64,000 bases of DNA from Leptidea sinapis (taxonomy: Eukaryota; Arthropoda; Insecta; Lepidoptera; Pieridae). Each line of letters begins with the position of its first letter. Within the stretch, counting starts at the first letter, position 1. This document shows, in pieces, positions 1 to 13,600 of the stretch. The notes below the pieces were generated by a model. It saw nothing but the letters and a program-made list of their open reading frames with translations. It ran no database searches and was not told where the DNA came from. The position numbers were made by a program, and so were the translations under genes. The DNA lies in the NCBI RefSeq assembly GCF_905404315.1, contig NC_066310.1:7502001-7566000 (forward strand), in the 5' to 3' direction.

Positions 1-430
1 GCTCAGAGCATAGTCCCCTTCCATTGCCCTCTGAGAGACCATGAGATTCACCATAAGGCCCCTAGTTAGCGACCACATCTGCGTCACCCATTAAATCACA
101 CTGCGTCCGTCCTAATATGCAATATCTCCAGTGACTGCACACAGTCACACAGTCCACACACTTAAAGCCTAACAACAGTTGCAGTGTATTGATTCCGGTT
201 TAGAAGTAGAACTAGTTGTGGTGGCAGTTGTACTGCACTGTACGAATACTGGCGATTCCAGGAAATAGAAAGAAAAGAAAGAAAGAAAGAAAAAAAAAAT
301 ATTTGTAACGTTAATGTACAACTAAATACAAAAGACTTGTTAAAAAATTTAACGTAAACAGGTAAATATTATTTTCTATACGCCACAAACTGGTCCCAAT
401 TTAGCTTGTTTGCTGGTTCGAAAACCAGGG
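1..430. other. upstream pyd intron sequence with (GAAA)n microsatellite
   Basis: No gene is visible. An A/G simple repeat (AGAAA units running into poly-A) lies at about 265-299. The first bases (GAGAGACCATGAG and following) have no recognisable coding content. Confidence 0.5.
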
Positions 431-433
431 CTA

Positions 434-1175
434 AAAGGCATGAAAGACATTTATTTTCTCAAAATTGATTCCTTTAGAATTCTTTTTGATGTCATTTCTA
501 ATATACTAGATACTACTAATGTTTCGAAAACAAATGGCGCTCTGAGAGAGAAGAAGCGGCGCAAGAAACTCTCCCAGCATTCTTTTTTGCGCTCTTTTCA
601 ATAAAAACATACAATATTGTACAGTCATTTCCATCGCTATGAAATAATTACAATCTAGTCCCAGGCTGTCCGATAATTTAGATATTCAGCTGTGGAGTAA
701 TAAGATTTACGACAGAGCCAGTTCTTTTAATAAACATTTAAATTTATTTATAGATAATGCCTGAACAGTGGCTAGGACTTTATTATAGAAGTGTATACAT
801 TTATCCTTAAAGCTATTATGTATCCTATGAAGCCTACTAGCACTAGTTACAAGCAATCCCTTATTTCTAGTGTTATAATAATGAAAATCACTATTAAGGG
901 CAAAAAGGTGACGATTTTTGTGAACGTATATTAAATTTTCATAAATGTACCGACAATGAACAGTCATAATATTTATTTCTTTAAATTTTTCTTTGAGAGA
1001 CTGTCTATAACCAAGCTGATATATAGCACGAACAGCTCTCTTTTACAGAACAAACACTATATCAATGTCAGCAGCATGACCCCATAGTAAAATACCGTAC
1101 GTCATGATGCTGTGAAAATAACTGAAGTACACTAATCTAGCGGTCTTCCATTGTGCCATTTGGTAACATCGCCTT
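434..1175 (-). mobile_element. LINE-N 3' end, copy A (in pyd intron)
   Basis: Read on the minus strand this is the C-terminal end of a non-LTR reverse transcriptase followed by its 3'UTR. Minus-strand pieces near 1040-1130 read YGILLWGH and LQKRAVRAIYQLG. The ORF at 707-967 contains YIYENLIYVHKNRHLF, YNTRNKG and IHFYNKV. The 3'UTR has CAAGAAACTCTCCCAGCATT in plus orientation. Five more copies lie further on. It is a 5'-truncated dead copy. Confidence 0.8.
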
Positions 1176-1435
1176 TAATATAATATATATTAAAATGATA
1201 GCTGATTATGGGTTGTACCCTAAAACTATTCAAAAACAAAAAGAAAGAAAAAGACAAGTGAAATAATTAGACAAATAAAAATATACTTACACGTAATTAA
1301 TTTAATCCCGGTCTGTGGTAATTAAAAAGACAATAATAATTATTGTCTTTTAATATTATAATTATTATTATTATATAATAGCGTTAGATATTGTTGAAAC
1401 AAGAAGTATTGACCATGTTTATTTTTCATCGGCAG
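1176..1435. other. AT-rich intron end before pyd exon 1
   Basis: AT-rich with a small TTATTATTATTA-type simple repeat at 1335-1380. It ends in the exon 1 acceptor. Confidence 0.5.
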
Positions 1436-1607
1436 GAACACTGGGATGAAGTGGTTCTCTCTGACAGCATCAGCAAGTTCCCGGCTTACGAGAGGGTGGT
1501 CCTCAAGCAGCCGGGTTTCATCAGACCTGTAATAATCCTCGGAGCTGTTGCCGACATCGCTAGAGAACGACTTTTGAATGAAAACCCGGACAAATTCGCC
1601 TCACCAA
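1436..1607 (+). CDS. pyd: pyd exon 1 of window: start of GK-like region
   Basis: The acceptor is TCATCGGCAG and the exon opens with EHWDEVVLSDSISKFPAYER. It covers the SH3-GK hinge and the first GK strand (VVLKQPGFIRPVIILG, then ADIARERLL). In an active guanylate kinase this glycine loop would be the ATP-binding P-loop; here there is no GxxGxGK motif, as expected for the non-catalytic ZO-1 GK fold. The donor is A|GTGAGA and the exon ends in phase 1. The first in-frame codon is assumed to start at 1436. Confidence 0.92.
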
Positions 1608-4600
1608 GTGAGATATATTTATCAATTAACCTCCTTGGAGTATACCTACATATTCATTATATATTTGGTTTTATGGTACACCTGAAGCTATTACTTGGTA
1701 GACCTTAATTATTTTACAAAATTAGTTTGAGTAATTCTCGCAAGTTGAGGCAGGGACGCAACCGTTTCATATTAACGTATGCATGACGTAAACAAGTATT
1801 CGTACAGACAGCATGTAAAAAATTTACCTGTATTATTTTTTTACTCATTAGTTTAATGTATATAATGTGGCTGATAAGTCACTAAATACGTCTTATTTTA
1901 ATTTTATTTTCTGAATTTTATCCCAGTTGTTAATTTTTTTTTCTTGTTTTTTAATTTTGTTTTACAAAAAAGAAATAGCAACTATAGAAAATCAAAAAAA
2001 TTTGGAAAATATCCAGCAAAAAAAGGAATTTTATATGTTCGATTTTAACGATATGCATTAATATCCGTACTCCACTTTTGCAAACGGTGCTAATAATTAT
2101 TAAAGTGTCAGCTGTCACCTGACGTCACTAAGATGGTGGCCTGTCCCTCTCTCAACTTGCGAGGACTATAGTTACCTCGATCGAATGCAGGATATTTGAC
2201 ATAGACGTTTGTCATTATCCCTCTACACTTATGTTAAATATATTGGATTTTTATTGTGACAGAAATGGACAATACTTTAGAAGACAGTAAGAACAAATCT
2301 TCGGGTATCATTCGGCTATCCAGCATACGAAATATAATGGAGCGCGGTAAACACGCTCTCTTAGACATAACACCAAATGCCGTGGACAGACTCAACTATG
2401 CGCAGTTCTATCCTATTGTGATATTCATGAAAGCCGATAATAAGCATATCATCAAGAGCTTGAGGGCGGGGCTACCAAAGTAAGTACTAAAAGCTAACGG
2501 AACAATTTAATTTTAAGTGTGTACCATTTTCCAGCGGAGTAAAACCTTCTAAAAGTAATCTACGGATGCACTGTATAATATCTTTTCCAATATAATATGA
2601 ATCAAATAAATGAAATGATGGTTACACAAATTAATATGAAAAAAAAAATTTATGAACAATGCGGGACTCGAACCCGCGAACTCTTGTGTTCGTGTGAGCG
2701 CTCTTCCACTGAACCAACCGTTCCAGTGACTTAAAGTTGTGTAATTAATCAGTTGATATTTTGTGTCATAGGTATAGCCTAATAGAGTTAGTGCAGGGGT
2801 GTAACTTTGTCCCTTTAACGTCTACGTGAGGTGAATATGCCAACGGTACCTTTGATTGGTGGTTTTTGATGTTTCCGACCTAACGTCACTTTGACGTCAC
2901 CAAGATGGCGGCCTGACCCATCACAACGCACGGGGATTATAATTTGAACATAACTATCCATTAGTTTTAATGAATATGCATTTTATCGTCCGGCTTTTAA
3001 GTATTCTAATTAATTTGATTATTTGAATTTTAACGACCGTACCACTAAAATCTTTGTGGCACAGCATGTCAACCACGTGGCATCCACAGTCCAATTATCA
3101 GGACATTTCTTCCATATTCCGCACTATACCGGTATGAACATTTTTCCGTGGTATTGGCAGGTCAAAATCGTCCTAAATCGACCCGTATATTTGTTTGTTC
3201 TTGCACCCTGTAAAAACAAAAATTCGTATTAGAAACAAGTAATTATTCAATTATGTGTCCACAGATCAGCGCACAAGTCTTCAAAGAAGCTTCTAGAACA
3301 GTGCCAACAGATGGAGCGAGTGTGGGGCCACGTGTTCACTCACACAATCACCTTGAGTGAAGCCAACCAAGGTGCGTGGTTCAGCAAACTGTGCGATCTG
3401 GTGCACAGGACCCAGCAACAGCAACTGTGGGTCTCGGAAACAAAGGTGATTATTGTATTATTAAGTAATATAATTAGTATTGATAAAGAAATTCTTGTTG
3501 AAATAAAGCTATTAAAATGGACAATTTTTTAAAGGATTTAAAACACAACTGATGTTAAAATTACTCATGTTGGAAAATCTATTTGAATATTATTATTATT
3601 TTCTCAGTCTCAGCAGAGTCATGTCAAGCTGACTGCGAACTGCAATTGTACAAGTGTCTAATTACTGATTTTATCTTTGATTTTTTTTATAATTAAATAG
3701 AAAACGGTTTTATATTTAATGTTAAATAAGCGCGAATGAAAATAGTTTTATTTCAATGTGACAATTTTATCATAGAATTAGATTAATTAGAATAAAGTTT
3801 AAAGTCACAGATTAGAGAAACAAATCGCAAACATCCGTAAGAGCAAATCAAGTTAAAATTAATTTCAAGCGAGAGATACGTTTAAATTAAAAAAAAAAAT
3901 ACTAACGAGCACATTATTTAACTGGTACCTTTGAAAGCTGATAGTTGATTCGGTCCTTGCTGGGGACAGTCTTTTTGACAACCTTTTAAAAATGTATGAA
4001 GCTTGTCACATAGAAAAAAAAAATACGGGTCGCGCTTGAGTGCCGGGTTAGGGAATAATTTCGCACGGATTTTTTTATTTATCAGTATAAAAGTACTAGA
4101 ATTTATGTGATTTAAAACAAAATTCATTCAAGTACTTGGATAAAAAATTAAACACTTCAGAACTATTGCAATTATTTAACATTAAAAAGTTTATCTCTCA
4201 GAAAAATCAACTTTCATCCATAATATACTGTAAAAATGTTTCACGGCCGAGATTCGATCCCTCGACCGTATGACGACTGGTCCTATGACCGTATGATCAT
4301 TAAGTTGAAATAGCCGAACTGTAATAGTATATATTTAGAAATATAAATCTTTCATCTATAATTTCAACGACTGTCTTACGAATTTTCGATCAGGCCACGT
4401 GTCCTGACGCGAGTTTAAAATTTTATACCCATCCCAAGAAAAGTGCTGGACGCCGCTAAAGAAGTTATCACGTCAAAAAAACAAAAATTAACAGACAAAT
4501 AATCTACTTCTCATTTGCCCTGCTGCTCAAAACTGTAATCGAAAAAAGTGTATTTTTTTTGTATCGTACATTTTTTTGCCCGATCAAACACCTTAGAAAT

Positions 4601-7600
4601 GAATTTTGATGTAAATTTTTCACCCGCATGTTTATACGAATTCCGTTTAAAGTTAATTTCGTGTAACATTTTTAAATAATATATTTCAATGTTTTCTATA
4701 ATTAACATAAATTTTATCAATAATAAATAATTTTGAAAAAAGACAGCCTTAGTTATAATCAAGCACCTACATTTCGATTTGTTTCTTTATTATGTAAGTT
4801 TATCTACCTACATGTTAATTTTTCAAAGAATTTGAGGTTATGTGAAAAATGTGGGCTTAATAGAAATATAGGATTTACTATTATACTGGTATTCTATTCA
4901 CAAAATATAATAAAATGTTTCATTTTTCTTATGAAACGCCAAAGTATAATATGCAATGTGATAACTACAAAATGAGAAAAAAAAAATTTTTTTTTTACTA
5001 CTGGCAATTTTCATTTTGCTTTCATATATGTTTTGTTTTGTATGTATCGTTCTGTTAAATATGTTTCATTATTTATGTATCGCAGAATATACTTTACTTC
5101 AAGATGATCGCTAAGATGCTGGGTGCATTTGGTAATATATGTATGTGGTATAATATGTTACTATGTCAGTGTGGTAGAATTTGGAAATATTATTAGTGTT
5201 GCCATGTTAGACTGAATCTACAGGGATTAAAAATGTAGTTTTTATTATTTTATGTTAAACAACGAAACTTAAACTTACAGCTAATTCGAGTAATACCGGT
5301 TTATAACTCGAAATGAATTAAGTACACAATCTTTGAAAAATTTAGAAATTTAGGATTTGGGACAATGTCGTCTCTAAATCTAATATACTAATCATATTTC
5401 CAAATTCTATCTTTCTCATTGTCAGCGTATTAACCAATTTCTTTTCTGTTGTCTTGCGGCGGTGTAGCACGTTGAAATGGTGTCGGATATATACTTCCCC
5501 GTCCCTCCATCCCAGTACCCCGCCTTCTATCCCATTTCATACCCCATCAAGTTTTATCCCCAAGCCCCGCAACCGATCCGCTCACCAAACATTCTTTCAC
5601 CAAACTCTAACACCACTAAACGCCATGGTCAGTTGTACGACGCTAACAGAAATCATGTAATACCCTACTATTACTCGGAGACATTAAACCCATGCATGCC
5701 TAACAATATGTATATGACTAACATGAGCAACAGGCCAAGACCTTTAAACTACCCCTACGATGAAAGGTCGAAACTAAATACTCGATTGCAAAATTCAAGT
5801 TTAAGTCCACAGCTTACGCGGATATTTAAACCGCCGCAAACATTTAGACCGTATAGCGTTTTGGAAACATCAGCAAAACCAGCTCCTATAGCTCAGCGGC
5901 CGACCTCAGTTGTTCCTATAACAGACCAGTTTAGACCAGCCTCAGCATTTTTCCAGAAATTACCGGAAAAATCCACTGAGGTCCCGGAATGGAAGGCGCG
6001 TCTCCAAAAGGAAATCCAACCGATAGAAAGGCCTGTACGTATTTGCCGGATACCGAACTGTAATTGTAATCAAAAGTCGTTTTTAAACACGACCAGGTTG
6101 AGTGAATCTCGTACCTTACCTTCCATGTCCAAGTCGTTGAATAAAGCAAAAAATTTGTCATTGCCAACTCTTAAATTGGATGAATTGGACAAAAATGACA
6201 AAGAAATCGTGGTCGAAAGAGATATAACAGTTGATAAGTCAATATCTGAACAGCATTTAGGTTATGTTTAAATAATTGATTTTGGAAACTAACATCTATT
6301 TTATCCTGTTATGTTTGTCGTTTGCTTTTGGGTTTCTTGTAAATATACAACGAAATTGTTGGTATATTTTGGTTTGTTCGCTTCTATTAATGCTTATAAA
6401 AATAGTTTCGCCTTGATATACCTAAGGTTTGTTGATTCCTTACTATTTTAATATTTATTTGACTTGTATAAAAAGTTTGTATATTATAATCTATTATAGA
6501 TTTAACCTTTTTTGCTTCGCTTTCCTATTTCATATTTTTTTTTCGATTTTTTTTAGTTTTGTTATAATTTAGTTTGTAAATATATTACCCACAAATACCA
6601 GTGTTTATATCACGTTTGTTTTTAAACATCGACATTCACTATTTATTCACATTATTCACAACCAAAATTATTGTAATTGAAAAATAAATCTGCGCATAGT
6701 GAATGTGGATGTTTAGTGTGAACCCAATGCATTAATCATTCACAGACGCTAAAATTATTTAGTTTCTGTACCTATTTGACAATATCATTCATTTGTCTTG
6801 TCTTATCACCCCATTCCATAACCCACCCTCGACGCCGCTGCGATTTGAAAATGGCCGACCTAAACAAAATGGCGCGTTAACATAAAATGGCGGTGAATTG
6901 AAAATAACAGCGCCCTGAGCCATTGTCGGATGACTTCCTATTCTCAATGTCGTCGAGCACGGAGAACAGATTGTCGTACGCCTCTAGTCCAGAGAGTGAT
7001 TTGGAAGTGAGTCCACCGCCAGCTCCGCGACTTGTGAAGTCGTCCTCGGATCCCTCTATCGCTACGACACAAGACAATATGGATAGAGATGAAGACATTA
7101 ACCACATGAACGACACAGTGCCCCCTCCATACACGGTTCGTATTAATTGTTTATCTCATCATTTTAACCTTTAACAGTAAAAAGAGCATCACAATAGGTT
7201 CGTTCATTCAGGTTAAACATGCTATTAAATATTCATCGAAAATTAAATCATCTTTCTGTAATCTTTTCATGTATCATGATTATATTATTGTTTCGTATTT
7301 ATAAGTCTGGTTAATGGCAAGAATTTTCGATGTTTTATTATTTCAATTATGTATTCACATGTATGTTAGTTATTATTAGTATTAAAATCCAATAAAATTT
7401 TCGAGTAATATAAAACTGTGTTAACTTTCTTGTTTAATTACAGCAAAACGCGTACGATAGTAAATACGGCTTTTCGTCGAATACAAATGGTCAGGCTAAT
7501 AACGTAGGTCACAACCAACACATGTCACCTGCAAGTAGCGAGGTGCCACCCTATCAGTCACAGTCGCCACCACAGTCGCCATTGTATGGGACCGGTATGT

Positions 7601-10600
7601 ATAATGTACACCTTTACCTTTATGCTTATTATGTTTTTTTTTTTTTTTGAGAGGAGGCAATACAGTTACGTATTTACGCCCCGGAACGCGGCGTAATATG
7701 TCGGACTCGAGTGTCGGAGTGTCGAGTAGCGGACACCCCATACCGACTAAAACCTCCTCTATGCTGTTAGCCATGCTTTTACAGCGACATAGGACATGGG
7801 CCGTGGAGGCCGCAAAGACTACGCAACAACAGTCGCGGGGCGTCTCCTAAGGAGACTCGAACCTCGGCTATTGTTGATGCAAACACAACCCTACTACTAC
7901 TACGAGTACCTGCTTCTTACTACTAGTAGGTAGACCCTTGCTCAGCCGGAGTTCGGAGAATCTTCCGGTTTTTCGAGTATCGCTCTTGTGAAAGAAATGG
8001 CCTCATATTGCAGTGTGTTTAGGGTTATTTATTGCCTCATAGCAGAATCTAAATAATTTTCGCCCGGGGGAATTAAATATTAAATTAAATATTAAAGTTT
8101 AATTGTTTATCTTATTTAATAACCTCGTTTCATAATAATTAGGAGAACCAAAGTCACTGACATAGCTTAAATGATTGCGTAACTGAAGTGCACTCATAGT
8201 TCGACGGTTAGATGGCCGATGGGGCACTATAGATCTTGAACGGCGACCACGTACCAGTAGACGCAGTGTTGGTAGGCCCCGCACTAGATGGACCGACGAT
8301 CTGGAAAGATCGCCGGAATACATTGGATGAGGGCAGCGCAGGACCGATCGTCGTGGAAATCTTTGGGGGAGGCCCAGCAGTGAACGTCGTTCGGTTGATG
8401 ATGAAAGTTTAAACCTTTCTTCGTTTACTTTCAAAGAAGGAAATGCTGAAGTGGTGTTAATGATTCACGATGGGTGATAATAGATTGACTTCATTTATAA
8501 GAGCTAATGCAGGTGGAATTAGTTCGGCCATTGGCCTAGGAGTGCATTCCACGATTGAACTGAATTGTGGCGAAAACCTGAGTATCAAGAATAAAAGACA
8601 ATTTTATTTGTTTTGTGAGAGTGAGATGCCAGATTAGTATGTCGTATTCGCAGCTAATGGATATTCCCAATCTTTATTAAGTCTGGGAGACTACAGTGTT
8701 TGTATTTGTTTTTATGAAAAATAAGGGACGAGAAAAGTAATAACTTAACAGGGGTATCACAATGTAATGTAAAGTGAAAAAAAGCACGCATGCTTAAGCA
8801 TTATATATTATAGATTACTAGCTGACCCAGCAAACGTTGTATTGCCGATATTAAAATCGCGATATAAAAGTAACTGTTGATCGTAGATGGGTGAAAATTT
8901 GAAGTTGTATGTATTTTTGAAGTTGACTCATAATCAAATAAATTTTTAAAAAAATGTCAAAAAAAAAAATTGAGTGGACCACCCGATTCTCAGACCTACC
9001 CAATATGCTCTCAAAATTTCATGAGAATCGGTCAAGCTGTTTCGAAGGAGTTTAACTACAAACACCGCGACATGCGAATTTTATATATTAGATGAGCCTT
9101 AAAGCGATTAATTAGACCAAATCTGTTAAAAATATAACACTCTACTCCATTTTAAAAGCAAAGCTTAGCTACTTAGCAGTGACAAAATTTATGTTAAACC
9201 CTAGGTTAATTTTTTTATAGCTTCTAGCTGACCCGACAGACGTTTTTCTATACATAATAAATAAAATACTATTTTTTATGAATTTATCAAGAATAGGTAA
9301 AAGATGAAATAGGTAACATCAATTAAGAATTATTTCGTAAAATATGCTTCCTGTTGTTATAATGAAATTGTTTCACAGCAGAACTGTCAAACCCTGCGTC
9401 AATAAATTCTCTCATAGAAATTATGCCCACACAAAACAAATATTGGAAATGAAAATAATTATGAGTCCCAAATCAAAATAAAAACTATCTAGGACTAAAC
9501 TGCATTCCATGAAGTAATTCCCATTAAAATCCGTACATTACGGTTACTTTACCAGTTCACTGAAAAAAACATGGGATTTATAAAAAAAAAAATCGTGTGG
9601 ACAACCCTTAACATTTAGGGGGATGAAAAATAGATGTTCGATTCTCAGACCTACCCAATATGCACTCAAAATTTCATGAGAATCGGTCAAGGCGTTTCGG
9701 AGGAGTTCAATGTTTAACACCATGACACGAGAATTTTATATATTAGAAGATTGTCCACCCCAATCGGTATTTTACTTCCATTTGTGTTACAAATATAAAT
9801 ACTTATGAGTTCTGCCAAATTATGTTGTTATTATTCATTTCTAGTGCCGGAGTTACCTCCCCGCAGCGCTCAGGGAGGTGCGAATATACCAGGCGTTACA
9901 TCACGACCCGCGGGGGGAGTACTGCTACCAGCGCCACCCCCCGGAAGACCGTCGCATTCACTTAGGCATAATCCTTCTGTAAGTATTATCAGATCCTACT
10001 TAGTAATCAATAAATAATAATAAATAAAAGGTATTTATTTCAGGCATAATAAAACCCATAGTTACAATAAATTTTGGACACTGTAAAGGGGTGCCAAGTT
10101 AAAAGTACTCTTATTCTGCTCATAGCTTTCTAAGAAAACGTTACCCACAGCTGTAATATATTACCTTTTGGACGTCATGCAATGCCTATACTAACGTCAA
10201 ACTCTCCTTGCCCATGAGGTTACTATGAGGATTTGTTAGCTACGTCTCTTTGGCTCTTTCTTGGCGTACCTTTGTACCGGAACCACAGACTGACATGATT
10301 TTAAGTTATACTTCTTTAGGCGCGTTATGAAAAAATGATGAGAGTGAAATTTTAAGATGCGCGCGCATCACTGTATCACAAAAGTAACAGGGTGAAGTTG
10401 GTTGCTAAAATTTTCTGACGTTTGCAACATTCGTTATTTTTTTGGTTTCTTCGTCCATTATCAGGATACCCAAGCCCGTACAGCCGTATTCGATATTGCA
10501 AGATCTTTACAATATTGTTCTTTCTATAAACGTAGAATAGCACGAGGAATAAATAATAATAATTGTAAGGATTTTTGCTTTGTTAGGCCAAAGAGGTATA

Positions 10601-13600
10601 ACTTCTTGCGTGCATACATAAGTACACACACACTTTTTTTTTATGAAATTTATTAAAAACCAGCGTATAGTGACGTAATGTTAAGTGATTACCACCTACC
10701 ATACTCTCTTGAAACACAGGAGGAGCGTTGTTAACCTTTTAGTCGGTGTACGCGCCGTCGTATCGTCCTGGAAACACTTCGCAATTCCATTCTGTAGTTG
10801 CGTTGTAATTTCCTTGAAAACCGCACTGTGGAAGAACGCCACATATCTATATGTTCATGATGATATTTTAGTTTGTAGCGTGGTGTGCGATGGTGGAATT
10901 CAACGGCTGGTATCAGTTAAAATAGCTCTTCGAAACAGTGACAAATGCAGTAGAAGGCACAGGATAATCCTCCTTTTGGGTGGATGTGCGCACTTTTCTA
11001 CGTTGATAGAATTTTTAACACAGCAGTCGCCTAATCTTATACAATAATAAACAGTTCAGTCAATCAACTGAGGTTAGCTGGCGCGGCGTGCTGAATGCTC
11101 ATTGGCCAGGAAATAATCACGGCATTCGCTATTGGCTATTGTGGATTTATATAAGATTTGGTCGTTATGTGTTATAAGGTCCACGCCGGTGTCATTCATT
11201 CATTTCGCTACTTGCAGATTCCAGTCCAATTTTTACTAAGTTTTTTTGACAGTGACAGCTGTGATAAAAAATTAAGTTTGACAGTTGACAGACTTCTATT
11301 TTGAGCAATGTACGCCACTAACACAAACTGACATACAAATCGCGAGTGTAAGACGTGTTTTTTTTTTGTATAAGAAGGGGCAAAGGGGCAAGAGGTTCAT
11401 TAGATGAGGAGAGGTGAGGCAACCGCTCATGGACATCCGCAACAACAGGTGTCAAGAAATGCGTTGCCAGCCTTTAAGTGTGGGAGTATGCTTTTTTCTT
11501 GAAGGTCGCTAAGTCGTATCTGTTCGGGAAAACCGCAGCCGGTAATTGATACCACAAAGTGGCTGTGCGAGGCAAGAATTCCACCTTCGCACGACACGCC
11601 ACAAGTAAGGATATCATCCCCACCATCTGGATGTGTGGCGGTCCTCCACAGTGCGGTTTTCAAGGAGCTTTCTTCCTCGCACTACGAAGCTGTGGAATGA
11701 GCTTCTTTGTGCGGTGTTTCCGGGACCATACGACATGGGTCCCTTCAAAAAAACCGCGTACACCTTCCTTAAAGGCCGGAAACGCTCTTGTGATTCCTCT
11801 GGTGTTGCAAGAGAATGTGGGCGGCGGTGATCACTTAACACCAGGTGACCCGTACGCTCGTTAGTCCTCCTATTCCATAAAAAAAAACTAGCAAAATCGC
11901 GGTTGTGGAATGCCAGGCGTCAACGGGTGGGTGGTACTTCGCACGTAATGTCCGGTGGTGGAATTCGGCCGCTGGAATCAACCCGAACAGCTCCTCTGAG
12001 CACTCCCCGTGATATATACGGTAGAAGAGAACCCTAAGAAGCTTGTCACGCACATTAAAGTAATAAACCTGGCCTGTTTTCATCGGTTCTCTAGCAGCAG
12101 GCTCTATCAAGACGTATAAATTATACAAGGTTTTTTGTTTCAGAGTCGTCCAAGTGCGCAGGAGCGTCTCTTCGGCGGGAAAGAGACGAGCAATGAAGAT
12201 TCAACGTACACAGCTCGCCCCACCAGTATGGTGATACAACCAACCCTGGGACAGGACTCACTTGATAGATCCAGACATAATAACACAGTATGAAATAATC
12301 ATTTATTTATTAATACAAGTAGCATTACACACCTCTCATACACAAGAATTAATGTGAATAATAATCAACTGTAATTTATATTATAATATCTGGACGACCG
12401 AGCCAAACTAATGGGACATCAGGATTCGAACCGGGGTCTTCTGCTTTCCGGATCACCCAATGTCCGATCTGAGCTATTGTAGTCTTGTATATAGTGGCGA
12501 AATTTACCTTTATATTCTAACATAATCTAACTATAGTAGCTGTTTCTCATTAAAACACAGATAAAACTTTTTTTTTTAAATTGAAGCCTAGATCGATATC
12601 TCGCCCCTGAAACCTGTATACTAAATTTCATTAAAATCGTTGGAGCCATTTCTGAGATTCAGATTATATACTTTATATACAAGAATTGCTCATTTAATGA
12701 TATAAGATTTCTTAAGGCAGCTAACATTACGCCCCATAGAATTAATGTTTATAATAATTAACTGTTATTTATGCAGTTAATTTGATTATTTGTTGGGCCT
12801 GCGTACATAGTTTCCGCATACGTTAAAATAAAAAATTATAGGTAAAACTATAGGTAAAGAGTTGTTTAAATACATAATATCAATCAATTTTGATATGATT
12901 GATTCATTGTATTGAATATATAAATAATTATGAAAATAAATATCTAAATTTAAAAACAAATTTATGAACGATGAGGGACCCTAACCCGCGACCTCTCGCG
13001 CTCCGTGCGAGCGCTCTTCCACTGAGCCAATAGAGTGACGTAAAGTTCATAAATCTTGATATGTATTTATTCAACTCTCAGGGTGGTTCATTCAGGCTTC
13101 GACAGGATCTACTTTACAGTTGATAACCTGCTCAACGCCAGTATTTAAACAAATTGTCTAAAAAATTACAAATTATATTCACCTATTTATATATTTTCAA
13201 CAGAGTTCGTATGATGGCACGCCATATGACTACGGCGGAAACAATCAAACTGCCAGTATGAACTCGAATCGACTGCCTCCGAACGCGCCTGATGATCTCA
13301 AAGTAGCCCCACCTTCTATGTGAGTATATGCCTGCACAAACATTTAACATAGTTTTTTGAAATATTTTTTTGACAGAAATCATAAGATCATAGATCGTAT
13401 TTTTTTGACGCGTGAGCGGCGATTTCACTGCACGAATCTATCATAAATCACGTTTTTTGTTTACAATAACCAGGCTTGATTATCTAGCAACCCGTAACAT
13501 CAACCGCATAATGATACCTCGACTAATGTAAACACAAATGGATATAGCGCCCCAAGTGGCCGGCGCTGGGCTTGGCGCCGAAACAGCTCAGCAGGTGTCT

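Noticed and set aside
5454..5660. Overlapping 68-codon frame with many Ser/Thr-Pro
   Set aside because: Out-of-frame shadow of the longer 5468-6271 frame, which has an ATG and a better composition.
6877..7134. Minus-strand ORF of 85 codons
   Set aside because: Antisense shadow of pyd exon 4, which has conserved family motifs and splice sites.
10685..11047. Plus-strand ORF of 120 codons
   Set aside because: Mostly the antisense of a LINE J1 fragment, with alternative start and no domain.
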